Source: Streptomyces anulatus
GTDB taxonomy: Bacteria; Actinomycetota; Actinomycetes; Streptomycetales; Streptomycetaceae
Direction: 5' to 3'
Assembly (NCBI RefSeq): GCF_014650675.1
Contig: NZ_BMVK01000003.1
Span: 62,001-126,000 of the forward strand
DNA: 64,000 nucleotides
Part shown: positions 24,291 through 32,558 of the stretch, piece after piece
Layout: each line of letters begins with the position of its first letter
Numbering within the stretch: position 1 is the stretch's first letter
Program-made: the position numbers and the translations under genes
Notes under the pieces: generated by a model
What the model saw: only the letters and a program-made list of their open reading frames with translations
Databases searched by the model: none
Told to the model about the DNA's origin: nothing

Positions 24291-25496
24291 CTACACCTCC
24301 GCCCGCAGCTCCTTCAGCCCCCGGATCACATACCCCGGCTGCCACTCCGGCTCGGCCGTCATCCGCAGCGCGGGCGCCTTGCGGAGCAGTTCCCCGAAGG
24401 AGGCGGCCAGCTCCAGCCGGGCCAGCGGGGCGCCCAGGCAGAAGTGGATGCCCGCGCCGAAGGTGATGTGCGGGTTGTCCTCCCGGGACAGGTCCAGCGT
24501 GTCCGGCCGCGCGAACCGCTCCGGGTCCCGGTTGGCCGAGCCGAACAGCAGCGCCACCTCCGCCCCGCGCCCGATCACCTGGCCGTCGATCTCGATGTCG
24601 TCCAGTACCCAGCGCTCGAACATCTGCAACGGGGTGTCGTAGCGCAGGAGTTCCTCGATCGCGCGGGGCAGCAGCGCGGGGTCGGCGCGCAGGGCGGCCA
24701 ACTGCTCCGGGTGGTGGAAGAGCGTGCGCCAGCCGTTGATCGTGGTGTTCACCGTCGCCTCGTGGCCCGCGTTCAGCAGGAGCACACAGGTCGAGATCAT
24801 CTCCTGCTCGGTCAGCCGCTCACCCTCGTCGTGGGCGGCGATGAGCGCCGAGATCAGGTCCTCGCCGGGATTGGCGCGCCGCTCGGCGATGAGCCCGCGC
24901 AGATACGCGGAGAAGTCGACGGAGGCCCGGACGGCGGCCTCGGCCGTCGCCTCCGACGGGTTCAGCTCGAACATTCCGCAGATCGCCGCCGACCAGGGCC
25001 GCAGCAGCCCCCGGTCCGCCTCCGGAACGCCCAGCATCTCCGCGATCACGGCGACCGGCAGCGGCTCCGCGACCTCCGCGAGAAGATCGCCGCCGCCCTT
25101 CGCCACGAAGGCGTCGACCAGCTCGGCCGCCAGCCGCCGTACGGTCGGGGCGAGGTTCTCGACCGTACGCGGGGTGAACGCCTTGGAGATCAGCCGCCGG
25201 ATCCGGGGATGGTCGGGGGCCTCCAGATCGAGGATGCCCTGCCCGTTGAGCGTGGTGAACGGCTCGTGCGCGGCCGGCGGCGGGGTGCGGCCGAACTCCT
25301 CGTGGCTGAAGCGGTGCAGATACGTCCGGCCCAGGCGCCGGTCGCGCAGCAGGGCCGACACGTCGGAGTGGTGCGGGATCAGCCACTGCCCCGTCGGCTC
25401 GAACCAGTGCGCCCGGCCGGCGGCGCGCAGGGCGGTGTAGGCGGGGTAGGGATCGGCGACGAACGCGGGCGACCAGGGGTCGAAGGACACGTGCAT
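24291..25496 (-). CDS. Cytochrome P450 (class I bacterial, CYP107-like)
   Basis: 401 residues, standard size. I-helix AGHEAT at 243-248 with the oxygen-activating Thr, ExxR at about 282-285 (EELLR), and heme-binding FGAGIHFCLG at 346-355 with Cys353 as thiolate ligand. It needs ferredoxin and reductase partners, none of which are adjacent. The position between purA and kyn genes matches, as I remember it, a conserved Streptomyces P450 of the CYP107 family, so this is probably core rather than cluster-linked. ATG 25496. Substrate unknown. Confidence 0.92.
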   Translation of the reverse strand: MHVSFDPWSPAFVADPYPAYTALRAAGRAHWFEPTGQWLIPHHSDVSALLRDRRLGRTYLHRFSHEEFGRTPPPAAHEPFTTLNGQGILDLEAPDHPRIRRLISKAFTPRTVENLAPTVRRLAAELVDAFVAKGGGDLLAEVAEPLPVAVIAEMLGVPEADRGLLRPWSAAICGMFELNPSEATAEAAVRASVDFSAYLRGLIAERRANPGEDLISALIAAHDEGERLTEQEMISTCVLLLNAGHEATVNTTINGWRTLFHHPEQLAALRADPALLPRAIEELLRYDTPLQMFERWVLDDIEIDGQVIGRGAEVALLFGSANRDPERFARPDTLDLSREDNPHITFGAGIHFCLGAPLARLELAASFGELLRKAPALRMTAEPEWQPGYVIRGLKELRAEV

Positions 25497-25585
25497 GACC
25501 CGACGCTACCCGCGCCCGCCGCCGGCGCAAGGGGTGTCCCCGCCCGCGTCCTCCCCGGACCGCCCGCCCCGGCCGTACGGGGGTG

Positions 25586-26254
25586 CTACCCCGGCGTCAC
25601 CAGCCGCGCCTCGTACGCGAACACCGCCGCCTGGGTCCGGTCGCGCAGCCCCAGCTTCACCAGGATGCGGCTGACGTGCGTCTTGATCGTGGACTCGGCG
25701 ACGATCAGGTGCGAGGCGATCTCCGCGTTGGAGAGCCCCTGCGCGATCAGGACGAGCACCTCCGTCTCGCGTTCGGTGAGATCGCCGATCCGGGCCAGGG
25801 CGGGCGGGCGCGGGGTCTCCGCGAGCTTGGAGAACTCGGTGATCAGCCGCCGGGTCACCGTCGGGGCGAGCAGCGCCTCGCCCGAGGCCACCACCCGTAC
25901 CCCGTCGGCGAGCTGCCGGGCGGAGGCGTCCTTGAGGAGAAAGCCCGAGGCCCCGGCCCGCAGCGCCTGGTAGACGTACTCGTCGAGGTCGAAGGTCGTC
26001 AGCACCAGCACCTTCGCGTCGGCGTCCCGCGCGACGATCTCGCGGGTCGCCTCGATGCCGTTCATCTCCGGCATGCGGATGTCCATCAGGACGACGTCGG
26101 GGCGCAGTGCGGTGACCTGGGCGAGCGCCTGACGCCCGTCCACCGCCTCGCCCACGACGGTGATGCCCGGCATCGCGTTGAGCAGGACCGAGAAACCCTC
26201 GCGGACCATCATCTGGTCGTCGACGATCAGGACCCGGATGTCGGTGTCGCTCAT
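25586..26254 (-). CDS. NarL/FixJ-type response regulator
   Basis: 222 residues: receiver domain (about 5-120) with phosphoacceptor Asp58 in VVLMDIRMPEMNG, Thr/Lys signature in VLVLTTFD and FLLKDAS, and a LuxR-type HTH (about 155-215; LTERETEVLVLIAQGLSNAEIA). The ATG overlaps the stop of the upstream sensor kinase by 4 bases (ATGA), so the two are translationally coupled and form a cognate pair. Target genes unknown. Confidence 0.95.
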   Translation of the reverse strand: MSDTDIRVLIVDDQMMVREGFSVLLNAMPGITVVGEAVDGRQALAQVTALRPDVVLMDIRMPEMNGIEATREIVARDADAKVLVLTTFDLDEYVYQALRAGASGFLLKDASARQLADGVRVVASGEALLAPTVTRRLITEFSKLAETPRPPALARIGDLTERETEVLVLIAQGLSNAEIASHLIVAESTIKTHVSRILVKLGLRDRTQAAVFAYEARLVTPG

Positions 26255-27597
26255 GCGCCGCCGCCCCGTTCGACGACGACCGTGTCCGCGTCGCCCGTCG
26301 CGTCCAGCGTGGAGCCGGCCGCCTCCCGTGGCTCCGGACCGTCCGACAGCGGTACGGGGAGGAACACGGCGATCTCGTACCCGCCGTCCTCGGTCGTCCC
26401 GGCCGTCATCTCGCCGTTCAGCATCGCGACCCGCTCCCGCATCCCGGTGATGCCGTGCCCGGCCCCCGGCGAGGGCTTGACCAGGCCGCGCGGGGGTCCG
26501 TTGACCACCCGCAGCCCGAGCCCGCCGAGGACGTAGCCGAGCTCGACCCGGGCGGAGGCGCCCGGCGCGTGCCGCAGGCTGTTGCTCAGGGCCTCCTGGA
26601 CGATCCGGTACGCCGACAGCTCGACGCCCTGCGGCAGTTCGCGGACGGCCCCGGTGATCACCTTCTCCGTCTCCAGGCCCGTCTCGCGGACGTTGTCCAG
26701 GAGTCCGTCGAGTGCGGCGAGGGTGGGCTGCGGGGCGTCGGGGGCCTCGTAGTCCTCCGCCCGGACGACCCCGAGGACGCGGCGCAGCTCGGTGAGGGCG
26801 GCCACGGCGTTCTCCCGGATGGTGACGAAGGCCTGCTCCAGCTCGGGCGGCGGGTTCTCGACCCGGTACGGGGCGGCCTCGGCCTGGATCGCGACGACCG
26901 ACATGTGGTGGGCCACCACGTCGTGCAGCTCCCGGGCGATGGTGGTGCGCTCCTCCAGCAGGGTGCGCCGGTCGCGCTCGACGGCGGTGACGGTGCGCTG
27001 CACGGTGACCTCGCGCTCGGCGTCGCGCCGGATCTGGACCACGGCGACGACGAGCAGCGCGAAGGCGGAGAGCGTCGCCAGGGGCGCGGTGATCGACGGG
27101 TCGCCGGCCTCCACCAGCACCCCGAACAGCAGGGTCAGCAGCCACATCCAGGCGGCCGTACGGGGCCGGGTCCGGGCGGCCACGACCACCATGACCACCA
27201 CCTGCGCCGCGAAGGTGCTCGGCCCCCAGAGCTCGCTGCCCAGGATCCCGCAGAAGACGGTCGCCAGCATCGAGGCCCAGAACGCGGCGACCGGCCTGAT
27301 GAGGGTCATCGCGACCGGGATCGCGGGCACCACGCCCATCAGGAAGCGGTAGTCCCACTCGGCGAACCCGGCCATCATCACGAGGAAGGCGGCGAACAGC
27401 ACCAGGGCGTGCGGGGTCCAGACGACGAGCCTGCGCATTCCCTCGGGCAGCCGCCGGACCACCCGTCCGTCGGGACTGAGCGGTGGCAGGGGACGGTAGT
27501 CGAACACCTGGCGCAGGAGGTCGTTCCGCAGGCCGTCCATCGCCCCTGCGGCCGCCCGGAGCTCCGGGCTGCTGGTCTTTGTCTGGGTCTCGGTCAC
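26251..27597 (-). CDS. Sensor histidine kinase, HisKA_3 type
   Basis: 448 residues. N-terminal cytosolic stretch, several hydrophobic segments (about 58-200, about five TM helices), then HisKA_3 with the phosphorylated His at about 226 in ARELHDVVAHHMSVV, and an ATP-binding domain with the N-box-like EALSNSLRHA and the G-box GHGITGMRERV. It signals to the response regulator encoded immediately downstream with a 4-base overlap. The signal is unknown; there is no large extracellular domain, which suggests membrane or intramembrane sensing. Confidence 0.94.
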   Translation of the reverse strand: MTETQTKTSSPELRAAAGAMDGLRNDLLRQVFDYRPLPPLSPDGRVVRRLPEGMRRLVVWTPHALVLFAAFLVMMAGFAEWDYRFLMGVVPAIPVAMTLIRPVAAFWASMLATVFCGILGSELWGPSTFAAQVVVMVVVAARTRPRTAAWMWLLTLLFGVLVEAGDPSITAPLATLSAFALLVVAVVQIRRDAEREVTVQRTVTAVERDRRTLLEERTTIARELHDVVAHHMSVVAIQAEAAPYRVENPPPELEQAFVTIRENAVAALTELRRVLGVVRAEDYEAPDAPQPTLAALDGLLDNVRETGLETEKVITGAVRELPQGVELSAYRIVQEALSNSLRHAPGASARVELGYVLGGLGLRVVNGPPRGLVKPSPGAGHGITGMRERVAMLNGEMTAGTTEDGGYEIAVFLPVPLSDGPEPREAAGSTLDATGDADTVVVERGGGA

Positions 27598-27726
27598 GCT
27601 TCCACGGTAGGCGGCGGCGGACGGCGGGTCGTCAGCATCGCTACGGATTCCGGGGCGTCCCCCTCAAGGACTACCCTCCTCCGCCGTACCGTCCCAGGGA
27701 CCGGAAACCCCCTGGTGGCAGCCTTC

Positions 27727-28554
27727 TCAGGCCCCCGCGCGGAAGTGGTCCGCGTGCTCCTCGGCCCACTGCGCGAAGGTCCGCGCCGGCCGCCCGGTGA
27801 CCTTCTCCACCGTGTCGATCACGGTCCGGCCCTCCGGCGGGGTGTCCCGGTAGACGTCGATCAGGAACGCGATCACGTCCTCCGGCATGCCCTGGCCCCG
27901 CCAGCTCTCCAGCGCCTGCTCCTCGGTCAGCTCGACCAGCTCCACGTCCGCGCCCCGCGCCGCCGCGATGACCGCCGTCTTGTCGCCGACGGTCAGCGCC
28001 TGCGGCCCGGTGATCAGGTACGCCTGGCCGCCGTGACCGTCCTCCGTGAGGGCCGCCGCCGCCACCGCCCCGATGTCCGCCTCGTGGACCATCGCGCTCA
28101 GCCGGCCGACGAAGGGCTCGCGCACCACGCCCTCGCTCCTGATGCCGGGCGCCCACTCCAGGGCGTTCGCCATGAACTCCACGGGCATCACGACGGTCCA
28201 GGCGAGGTCGCTCGCCCGCACCGCCGCCTCCATCGGGGTCTCCCCGCCGCCGTGCAGCACGGTCACCCGGCGCACGCCCGCCTTCCGGGCCAGGGCGAGG
28301 ATCTCCTCACCGGTCTCCAGCGGGGCGAAGTACTCGCCGCCGAAGGTGATGAGGTGCAGCCCGCTCACCCCGTCCAGCGCGGGGGCGAGCGACGCCGGGT
28401 CCGTGAGGTCGCCGCGGACGACATCGACCCCGTCCGGGAGCTCCGCCCGCGCCGGGTCGCGGGTCAGGGCCCGGACGTGCTCGCCGCGCTCCAGCAGCTG
28501 CTCGACCACGCGGCGGCCGACCGTTCCCGTGGCTCCGGTCACCAGGATCGTCAT
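27727..28554 (-). CDS. NmrA/NAD(P)H-binding SDR-type protein
   Basis: 275 residues beginning with the NAD(P)-binding MTILVTGATGTVGRRVVEQLL (GxxGxxG at 7-13), then ALTRDPAR, a short-chain atypical SDR of the NmrA/YtfG type. Such proteins act as quinone reductases or redox sensors; the specific activity is not evident. ATG 28554 has GGAGA about 5 bases upstream. It stands 107 bases after the hydrolase gene in the same direction. Confidence 0.87.
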   Translation of the reverse strand: MTILVTGATGTVGRRVVEQLLERGEHVRALTRDPARAELPDGVDVVRGDLTDPASLAPALDGVSGLHLITFGGEYFAPLETGEEILALARKAGVRRVTVLHGGGETPMEAAVRASDLAWTVVMPVEFMANALEWAPGIRSEGVVREPFVGRLSAMVHEADIGAVAAAALTEDGHGGQAYLITGPQALTVGDKTAVIAAARGADVELVELTEEQALESWRGQGMPEDVIAFLIDVYRDTPPEGRTVIDTVEKVTGRPARTFAQWAEEHADHFRAGA

Positions 28555-28661
28555 GAGGTCTCCTTCGTCGGTTCCGACTCCGTCTGAGCGGCAACAGGAC
28601 CAACGTAGAGACCCTTGCGGACACCTTCCGTCCGCAATCAGGGCGGGGGGGCCGAGGGAAT

Positions 28662-29567
28662 TCACCAGGCGAGCTGGGTGATCTCCTCGGCCACGACGGC
28701 GCAGGCGTCGGCGGCCGGATCGATCAGCGGGAAGTGCCCGACGCCGCCGAGCAGCGTCAGGCCCACCATCTCGCCGGACCTGGCCGCCGCGTCGACGTAC
28801 GCCTCGGAGACGGCCTGCGGGACGACGATGTCCTCGACGCCCTGCACGATCGCGGTGGCGATCCCGGTCGGCAGCAGCACCCCGGGGTCGGCCTGCGCCG
28901 CCCGTTCCTTGAAGTCGGCTTTCCCAGCCAGGAGTTGGGCGACCGCACCGCCGCACACGCCCAGCTCGGCCGCCGTCGTGAAGTCCGCGATCGGGGCCAG
29001 GGCGACGACCCCGCGCAGCGGCGGCGGGGCGGGCAGCCGCCACGGCGACCCCTCGGGCAGGACGTGCCGCGCCGCCGCCCACAGGGCGAGGTGCCCGCCC
29101 GCCGAGTGCCCGGTGACCACGATCCGCCGCACATCGGCCCCCGGCAGCTCGCGGGCGGCCAGCACGGGCATCGCGTCCATCGCCGCGGCCACGTCGTCGA
29201 AGGTCTCCGGCCAGCGTCCCGCGACGGGGTCGGCGCCGCTCGCCCGGGTGCTCTCCGCACCGTCGCGCTGCTGCGGGATGTCGTCACCGCCGCGCCGGTA
29301 CTCCACGCTCGCCACGGCGAAGCCCCGGCGGGCCAGGAAGTCCGCGAGCGGGGAGACATGGGCCCGGTCGTACGGGGCCCGCCAGGCGCCGCCGTGCAGG
29401 AGGACGACGAGCGGGGCGCCGGTGCGGCCGTCGCGCGGCGCGTAGAAGTCGACGACCTGGTCCGGGTGGTCCCCGTAGGCGGCGGACCGGTCGGGCGCGA
29501 CCTCCGGATGCGCGAACGCCGACTCCGTCTCGGCGACGTCCCGATCACGCGCGGCAGAATCCGACAT
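28662..29567 (-). CDS. Alpha/beta hydrolase, probable kynurenine formamidase
   Basis: 301 residues. Oxyanion-hole motif HGGAW at 58-62, nucleophile elbow GHSAGG with Ser155, and a C-terminal GVGHFPLID carrying the catalytic His. The HGGxW class includes the alpha/beta-hydrolase type N-formylkynurenine formamidases, and the two genes just upstream encode tryptophan 2,3-dioxygenase and kynureninase, the flanking steps. The formamidase assignment is therefore inference from context plus motif; a generic esterase is possible. ATG at 29567. A hairpin at 29629-29663 separates it from kynU. Confidence 0.75.
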   Translation of the reverse strand: MSDSAARDRDVAETESAFAHPEVAPDRSAAYGDHPDQVVDFYAPRDGRTGAPLVVLLHGGAWRAPYDRAHVSPLADFLARRGFAVASVEYRRGGDDIPQQRDGAESTRASGADPVAGRWPETFDDVAAAMDAMPVLAARELPGADVRRIVVTGHSAGGHLALWAAARHVLPEGSPWRLPAPPPLRGVVALAPIADFTTAAELGVCGGAVAQLLAGKADFKERAAQADPGVLLPTGIATAIVQGVEDIVVPQAVSEAYVDAAARSGEMVGLTLLGGVGHFPLIDPAADACAVVAEEITQLAW

Positions 29568-29628
29568 GCTGCTCAACCGTCCTATGCCTGTGTCCAGTGC
29601 CTGTGTTCTTGCCCAACTGGGCTGACCT

Positions 29629-29663
29629 GCGGGGACGGTACCAGCACTCGGCACCGTCCCCGC
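29629..29663 (-). terminator. Hairpin between kynU and the hydrolase
   Basis: 11-bp perfect stem (29629-29639 with 29653-29663) and a 13-base loop just after kynU. It may terminate or attenuate transcription into the putative formamidase gene. Confidence 0.55.
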
Positions 29664-29689
29664 CCGGTCGAACAGACGGTGACGACCCG

Positions 29690-30907
29690 TCAGCCGACGG
29701 TATCCCCGGCGAGCACCTCGGCGAGAATCCGCGCCGCCCGTTCCGCGTCGGCGAATCCCACGTACAGCGGGGTGAAGCCGAACCGCAGCACGTCCGGCCG
29801 CCGCAGATCGCCGACGACGCCCCGCTCGATCAGCCGCCGCATGACGGGTTCCGCCCCGTCGCAGCGCAGGGCGACCTGGCTGCCGCGTTCGGCGTGCGCG
29901 GCCGGGGTGACGGAGGTGACCCGGCCTTCCGGGGCGTACGCCTCGACGCACTCCAGGAAGAAGTCCGTCAGGGCGAGGGACTTGGCCCGCACCACGTCGA
30001 CGGACACCCCGTCCCACACGTCCAGCGCCGCTTCCAGCGTCAGCATGGAGACGATGTCGGGCGTGCCGACCCGGCCCCGTACGGAACCGTCCGCGGGGGC
30101 GTAGTCGGGGGTCATGCCGAACGGGTCGGCGTGCGAGTTCCAGCCCGGCAGCGGCGAGTCGAAGGCGGCCTGGTGGCGCTCGGCGACGTACAGGTACGCG
30201 GGCGAACCGGGGCCGCCGTTCAGGTACTTGTAGGTGCAGCCGACCGCGAGGTCCACCCCGTGCTCGTCCAGCCCGACCGGCAGCGCGCCGGCGCTGTGGC
30301 AGAGGTCCCACACCACGACCGCCCCCGCCGCGTGGACGGCGGCGGTCAGTCCGGGCAGGTCGTGCAGCCGGCCGGAGCGGTAGTCGACGTGGTTGAGCAG
30401 CACGGCGGCGGTACGCGGGCCGAGCGCGGCCGGGACGTCGGCGGGCGCGACGGGCACGATCCGGTGGCCGGTGAGCCGGGCGGCGGACGCCGCGATGTAC
30501 CCGTCCGTGGGAAAGGTCGTCGCGTCAACCAGGATCTCGTCGCGTCCCTCCCCCGCGATCCGGGCGGCGGCGACGACGGCCTTGAAGACGTTCACGCTGG
30601 TCGAGTCACCGACGACGATCTGCCCGGCGGCGGCCCCGACGAGCGGGGCGATCCGGTCGCCGATCCGTTCGGGCGCGGTCCACCAGCCGCTCTCGTCCCA
30701 GGACCGGATGCGCAGCTCGCCCCACTGGCGGGTGAGGACGTCCTGCACCCGGGCGGGGACGTGGACGGGCAGCGCGCCCAGCGAGTTGCCGTCGAGGTAG
30801 ACGCCGTCGTCGTCGAGGGCGAACAGCTTGCGCCGCGCGGCCAGCGGGTCGGCGGCGTCGAGGACGAGCGCCCGCTCGCGGAGGCTGTCACGGGAGGTCT
30901 CAGACAT
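29690..30907 (-). CDS. kynU: Kynureninase
   Basis: 405 residues, PLP-dependent fold type I. It hydrolyses kynurenine to anthranilate and alanine. Family blocks: YLDGNSLGALP near 37, GDSTSVNVFK near 100, HVDYRSG near 173, WDLCHSAGALP near 200, and the PLP lysine in GCTYKYLNGGPG (K227). The start overlaps the upstream tryptophan dioxygenase by 8 bases, so both are cotranscribed. The product anthranilate can feed catabolism or antibiotic building blocks. Confidence 0.97.
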   Translation of the reverse strand: MSETSRDSLRERALVLDAADPLAARRKLFALDDDGVYLDGNSLGALPVHVPARVQDVLTRQWGELRIRSWDESGWWTAPERIGDRIAPLVGAAAGQIVVGDSTSVNVFKAVVAAARIAGEGRDEILVDATTFPTDGYIAASAARLTGHRIVPVAPADVPAALGPRTAAVLLNHVDYRSGRLHDLPGLTAAVHAAGAVVVWDLCHSAGALPVGLDEHGVDLAVGCTYKYLNGGPGSPAYLYVAERHQAAFDSPLPGWNSHADPFGMTPDYAPADGSVRGRVGTPDIVSMLTLEAALDVWDGVSVDVVRAKSLALTDFFLECVEAYAPEGRVTSVTPAAHAERGSQVALRCDGAEPVMRRLIERGVVGDLRRPDVLRFGFTPLYVGFADAERAARILAEVLAGDTVG

Positions 30908-31748
30908 GGCTGCGCGCCGTCCACAGCTCGGGGAACACGTTCTTCGTGGCGCGCTTCTCCAGCCAGGCCACCCCGGCGGAACCGCCGGTGCCGGTCTTGG
31001 AGCCCATCGCGCGCCGGGTGGCGACGAGGTGGTCGTTGCGCCAGCGCCAGACGAGTTCGCCGACGTCGGTGAGCACCTCGCCGAGGCGCACCAGCTCGTC
31101 GTTCTGGTCGTCGGAGGCGTAGATCTCCGCCCACACGGCCTCGACCTCGGGCGAGGGTTCGTACCGCCGGGTCAGGTCCCGGCCGGTGACGGCCTCGGGG
31201 ATGGCATAGCCACGCCGGGCCAGCAGGGCGAGGGTCTCGTCGTACAGGCTGGGCTCCCCGAGCGCCTTCTCCAGCTCCGCGTACACGCGGGGCGCGCCCC
31301 GGTGCGGGACCAGCATGGAGGCGGACTTGTCGCCGAGCAGGAACTCCATCCGCCGGTACATCGCGGACTGGAACCCGGAGCCCTCGCCGAGGGATCCCCG
31401 GTAGGAGTTGAACTGGGCGGGGGTGAGTCCGGCCAGCGGCCGCCAGGACTCGTTGAGCGCCTCCAGCTCGCGCAGCGACCGCTTCAGCGCGTCGCGCGCG
31501 ACGGGTATGCGGTCCTCGCGCAGGGCGCGGGTCGCGGTCTCCCACTCATGGACGATGACCGTGAACCACAGCTCCATGACCTGGGTGGTGACCAGGAAGA
31601 CCATCTCGCCGGGATCGTCCGAGCGCAGGTGCTGGAGGTGGGTCAGGACATCCGCCTGGACATAGTCCTCGTACGGAGTCGTTCCCGCGAAGTCCAGGTG
31701 CGGGGTGTCCGCACCGGTGGCTTCGGGGTCGGGGTGATTCGTCGACAT
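30900..31748 (-). CDS. kynA: Tryptophan 2,3-dioxygenase
   Basis: 282 residues, heme-dependent enzyme opening the tryptophan indole ring to N-formylkynurenine. Characteristic blocks: TPYEDYVQADVLTHLQ near the N-terminus, FLVTTQVMELWFTVIVHE with the active-site His/Phe region, FNSYRGSLGEGSGFQSAMYR, and the proximal-His region WRWRNDHLVATRRAMGSKTGTGGS. ATG 31748. First gene of the kynA-kynU unit. Confidence 0.97.
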   Translation of the reverse strand: MSTNHPDPEATGADTPHLDFAGTTPYEDYVQADVLTHLQHLRSDDPGEMVFLVTTQVMELWFTVIVHEWETATRALREDRIPVARDALKRSLRELEALNESWRPLAGLTPAQFNSYRGSLGEGSGFQSAMYRRMEFLLGDKSASMLVPHRGAPRVYAELEKALGEPSLYDETLALLARRGYAIPEAVTGRDLTRRYEPSPEVEAVWAEIYASDDQNDELVRLGEVLTDVGELVWRWRNDHLVATRRAMGSKTGTGGSAGVAWLEKRATKNVFPELWTARSHV

Positions 31749-31829
31749 TTCTGTCTCCTCGACACGAGCTTCCGGGTAGCGGTCCGCCCCTTCCGTGAGG
31801 TGATGGAGCTCCGGTCCCCTGCTCGCATA

Positions 31830-31993
31830 CTAGGGCCTCCCTTCGGACCAGGCCGGATCAGGGAGCGGGGTCCGGTGCGTGCAGCTGCAAGGCGGAGGAG
31901 GGAGTCATGGCGGAGCCATGCCGACCGACGACAACGCCGCAGATGTGCGTGCCGGACCCCGCGAGCCCGGCCTGGTCCGAAGGGAGGCCCTAG
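31830..31993. repeat. 164-bp fold-back element with 27-bp perfect terminal inverted repeats
   Basis: Arms 31830-31856 and 31967-31993 are perfect reverse complements, beginning CTAGGGCCTCCC. Inside, GCGGGGTCCGG (from about 31864) pairs with CCGGACCCCGC (near 31952-31962), and CATGGC/GCCATG surround the tip, so the whole element can fold into one long hairpin. It contains a 28-codon ORF with a strong ribosome site. No target-site duplication was evident. It looks like a dispersed or MITE-like element or a structured RNA gene; I cannot tell which from one copy. Confidence 0.65.
31907..31993 (+). CDS. 28-codon ORF inside the inverted-repeat element
   Basis: ATG at 31907 follows GGAGGAGGGAGTC, a near-ideal ribosome site, and the frame ends at the TAG that forms the last three bases of the inverted repeat. 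The peptide is small, Pro/Thr-rich and contains two Cys (MAEPCRPTTTPQMCVPDP then ASPAWSEGRP). It is antisense-oriented to kynA, in the intergenic gap. No known family. Translation is plausible but unproven; the ribosome site could instead be structural coincidence in the element. Confidence 0.4.
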   Translation: MAEPCRPTTTPQMCVPDPASPAWSEGRP

Positions 31994-32027
31994 GCCCGGC
32001 CCGCCCGGGGTGTCGGGCGGGCCGGGC
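31994..32027 (-). terminator. Terminator after the DUF3151 gene
   Basis: 14-bp perfect stem (31994-32007 with 32014-32027) and a 6-base loop, starting right where the fold-back element ends. Confidence 0.7.
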
Positions 32028-32045
32028 TCCGGGAGACGACCCGGG

Positions 32046-32459
32046 TCAGCTCAGGATGTCGGCGGCGGTCGGCGAGGAGTCCCGCAGGAACGTCGAGCAG
32101 CGCTCGTGCTCCTCGGTCTCGCCGATCGACCCGGCGGCCCGCGCCAGGGCGTGCAGGGCGCGCAGGAAGCCGCGGTTCGGCTCGTGCTCGAACGGGACGG
32201 GGCCGTGGCCCTTCCAGCCGGCCCGGCGCAGGGAGTCGAGGCCGCGGTGGTAGCCGGTACGGGCGTACGCGTACGACTCGACGACCCGGCCGCCCTCGAA
32301 CGCCTCGTCGGCGAGCTGCGCCCAGGCGAGCGAGGAGGTGGGGTACTTCGCGGCGACCTCGGCGGGCGGGGTGCCGGCGGCGAGCAGCTCGCGCGGCTCC
32401 GGGTCGTCGGGGAGGTGGGTCGGGGCGGGGCCCCCGAGCAGGTTCTCGTGGATGGACAT
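32046..32459 (-). CDS. DUF3151 protein
   Basis: 137 residues, matching the actinobacterial DUF3151 family in length and blocks (NLLGGPAPT near the start, YPTSSLAWAQLAD, YAYARTGYHRGLDSLRRAGW, RGFLRALHALARAA). The arrangement of helices resembles a small TPR-like fold. Function unknown; a conserved actinobacterial core gene. ATG 32459. Confidence 0.9.
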   Translation of the reverse strand: MSIHENLLGGPAPTHLPDDPEPRELLAAGTPPAEVAAKYPTSSLAWAQLADEAFEGGRVVESYAYARTGYHRGLDSLRRAGWKGHGPVPFEHEPNRGFLRALHALARAAGSIGETEEHERCSTFLRDSSPTAADILS

Positions 32460-32558
32460 GGCTCAAGTGTGCCTGCCGCGACGCCCCGGCGGCACCGCGC
32501 CCCGTCCCCGTGGCCCAGCTCGCTCCCACCGCCTTGGGGCCCCTCACCGGGGTACGGG

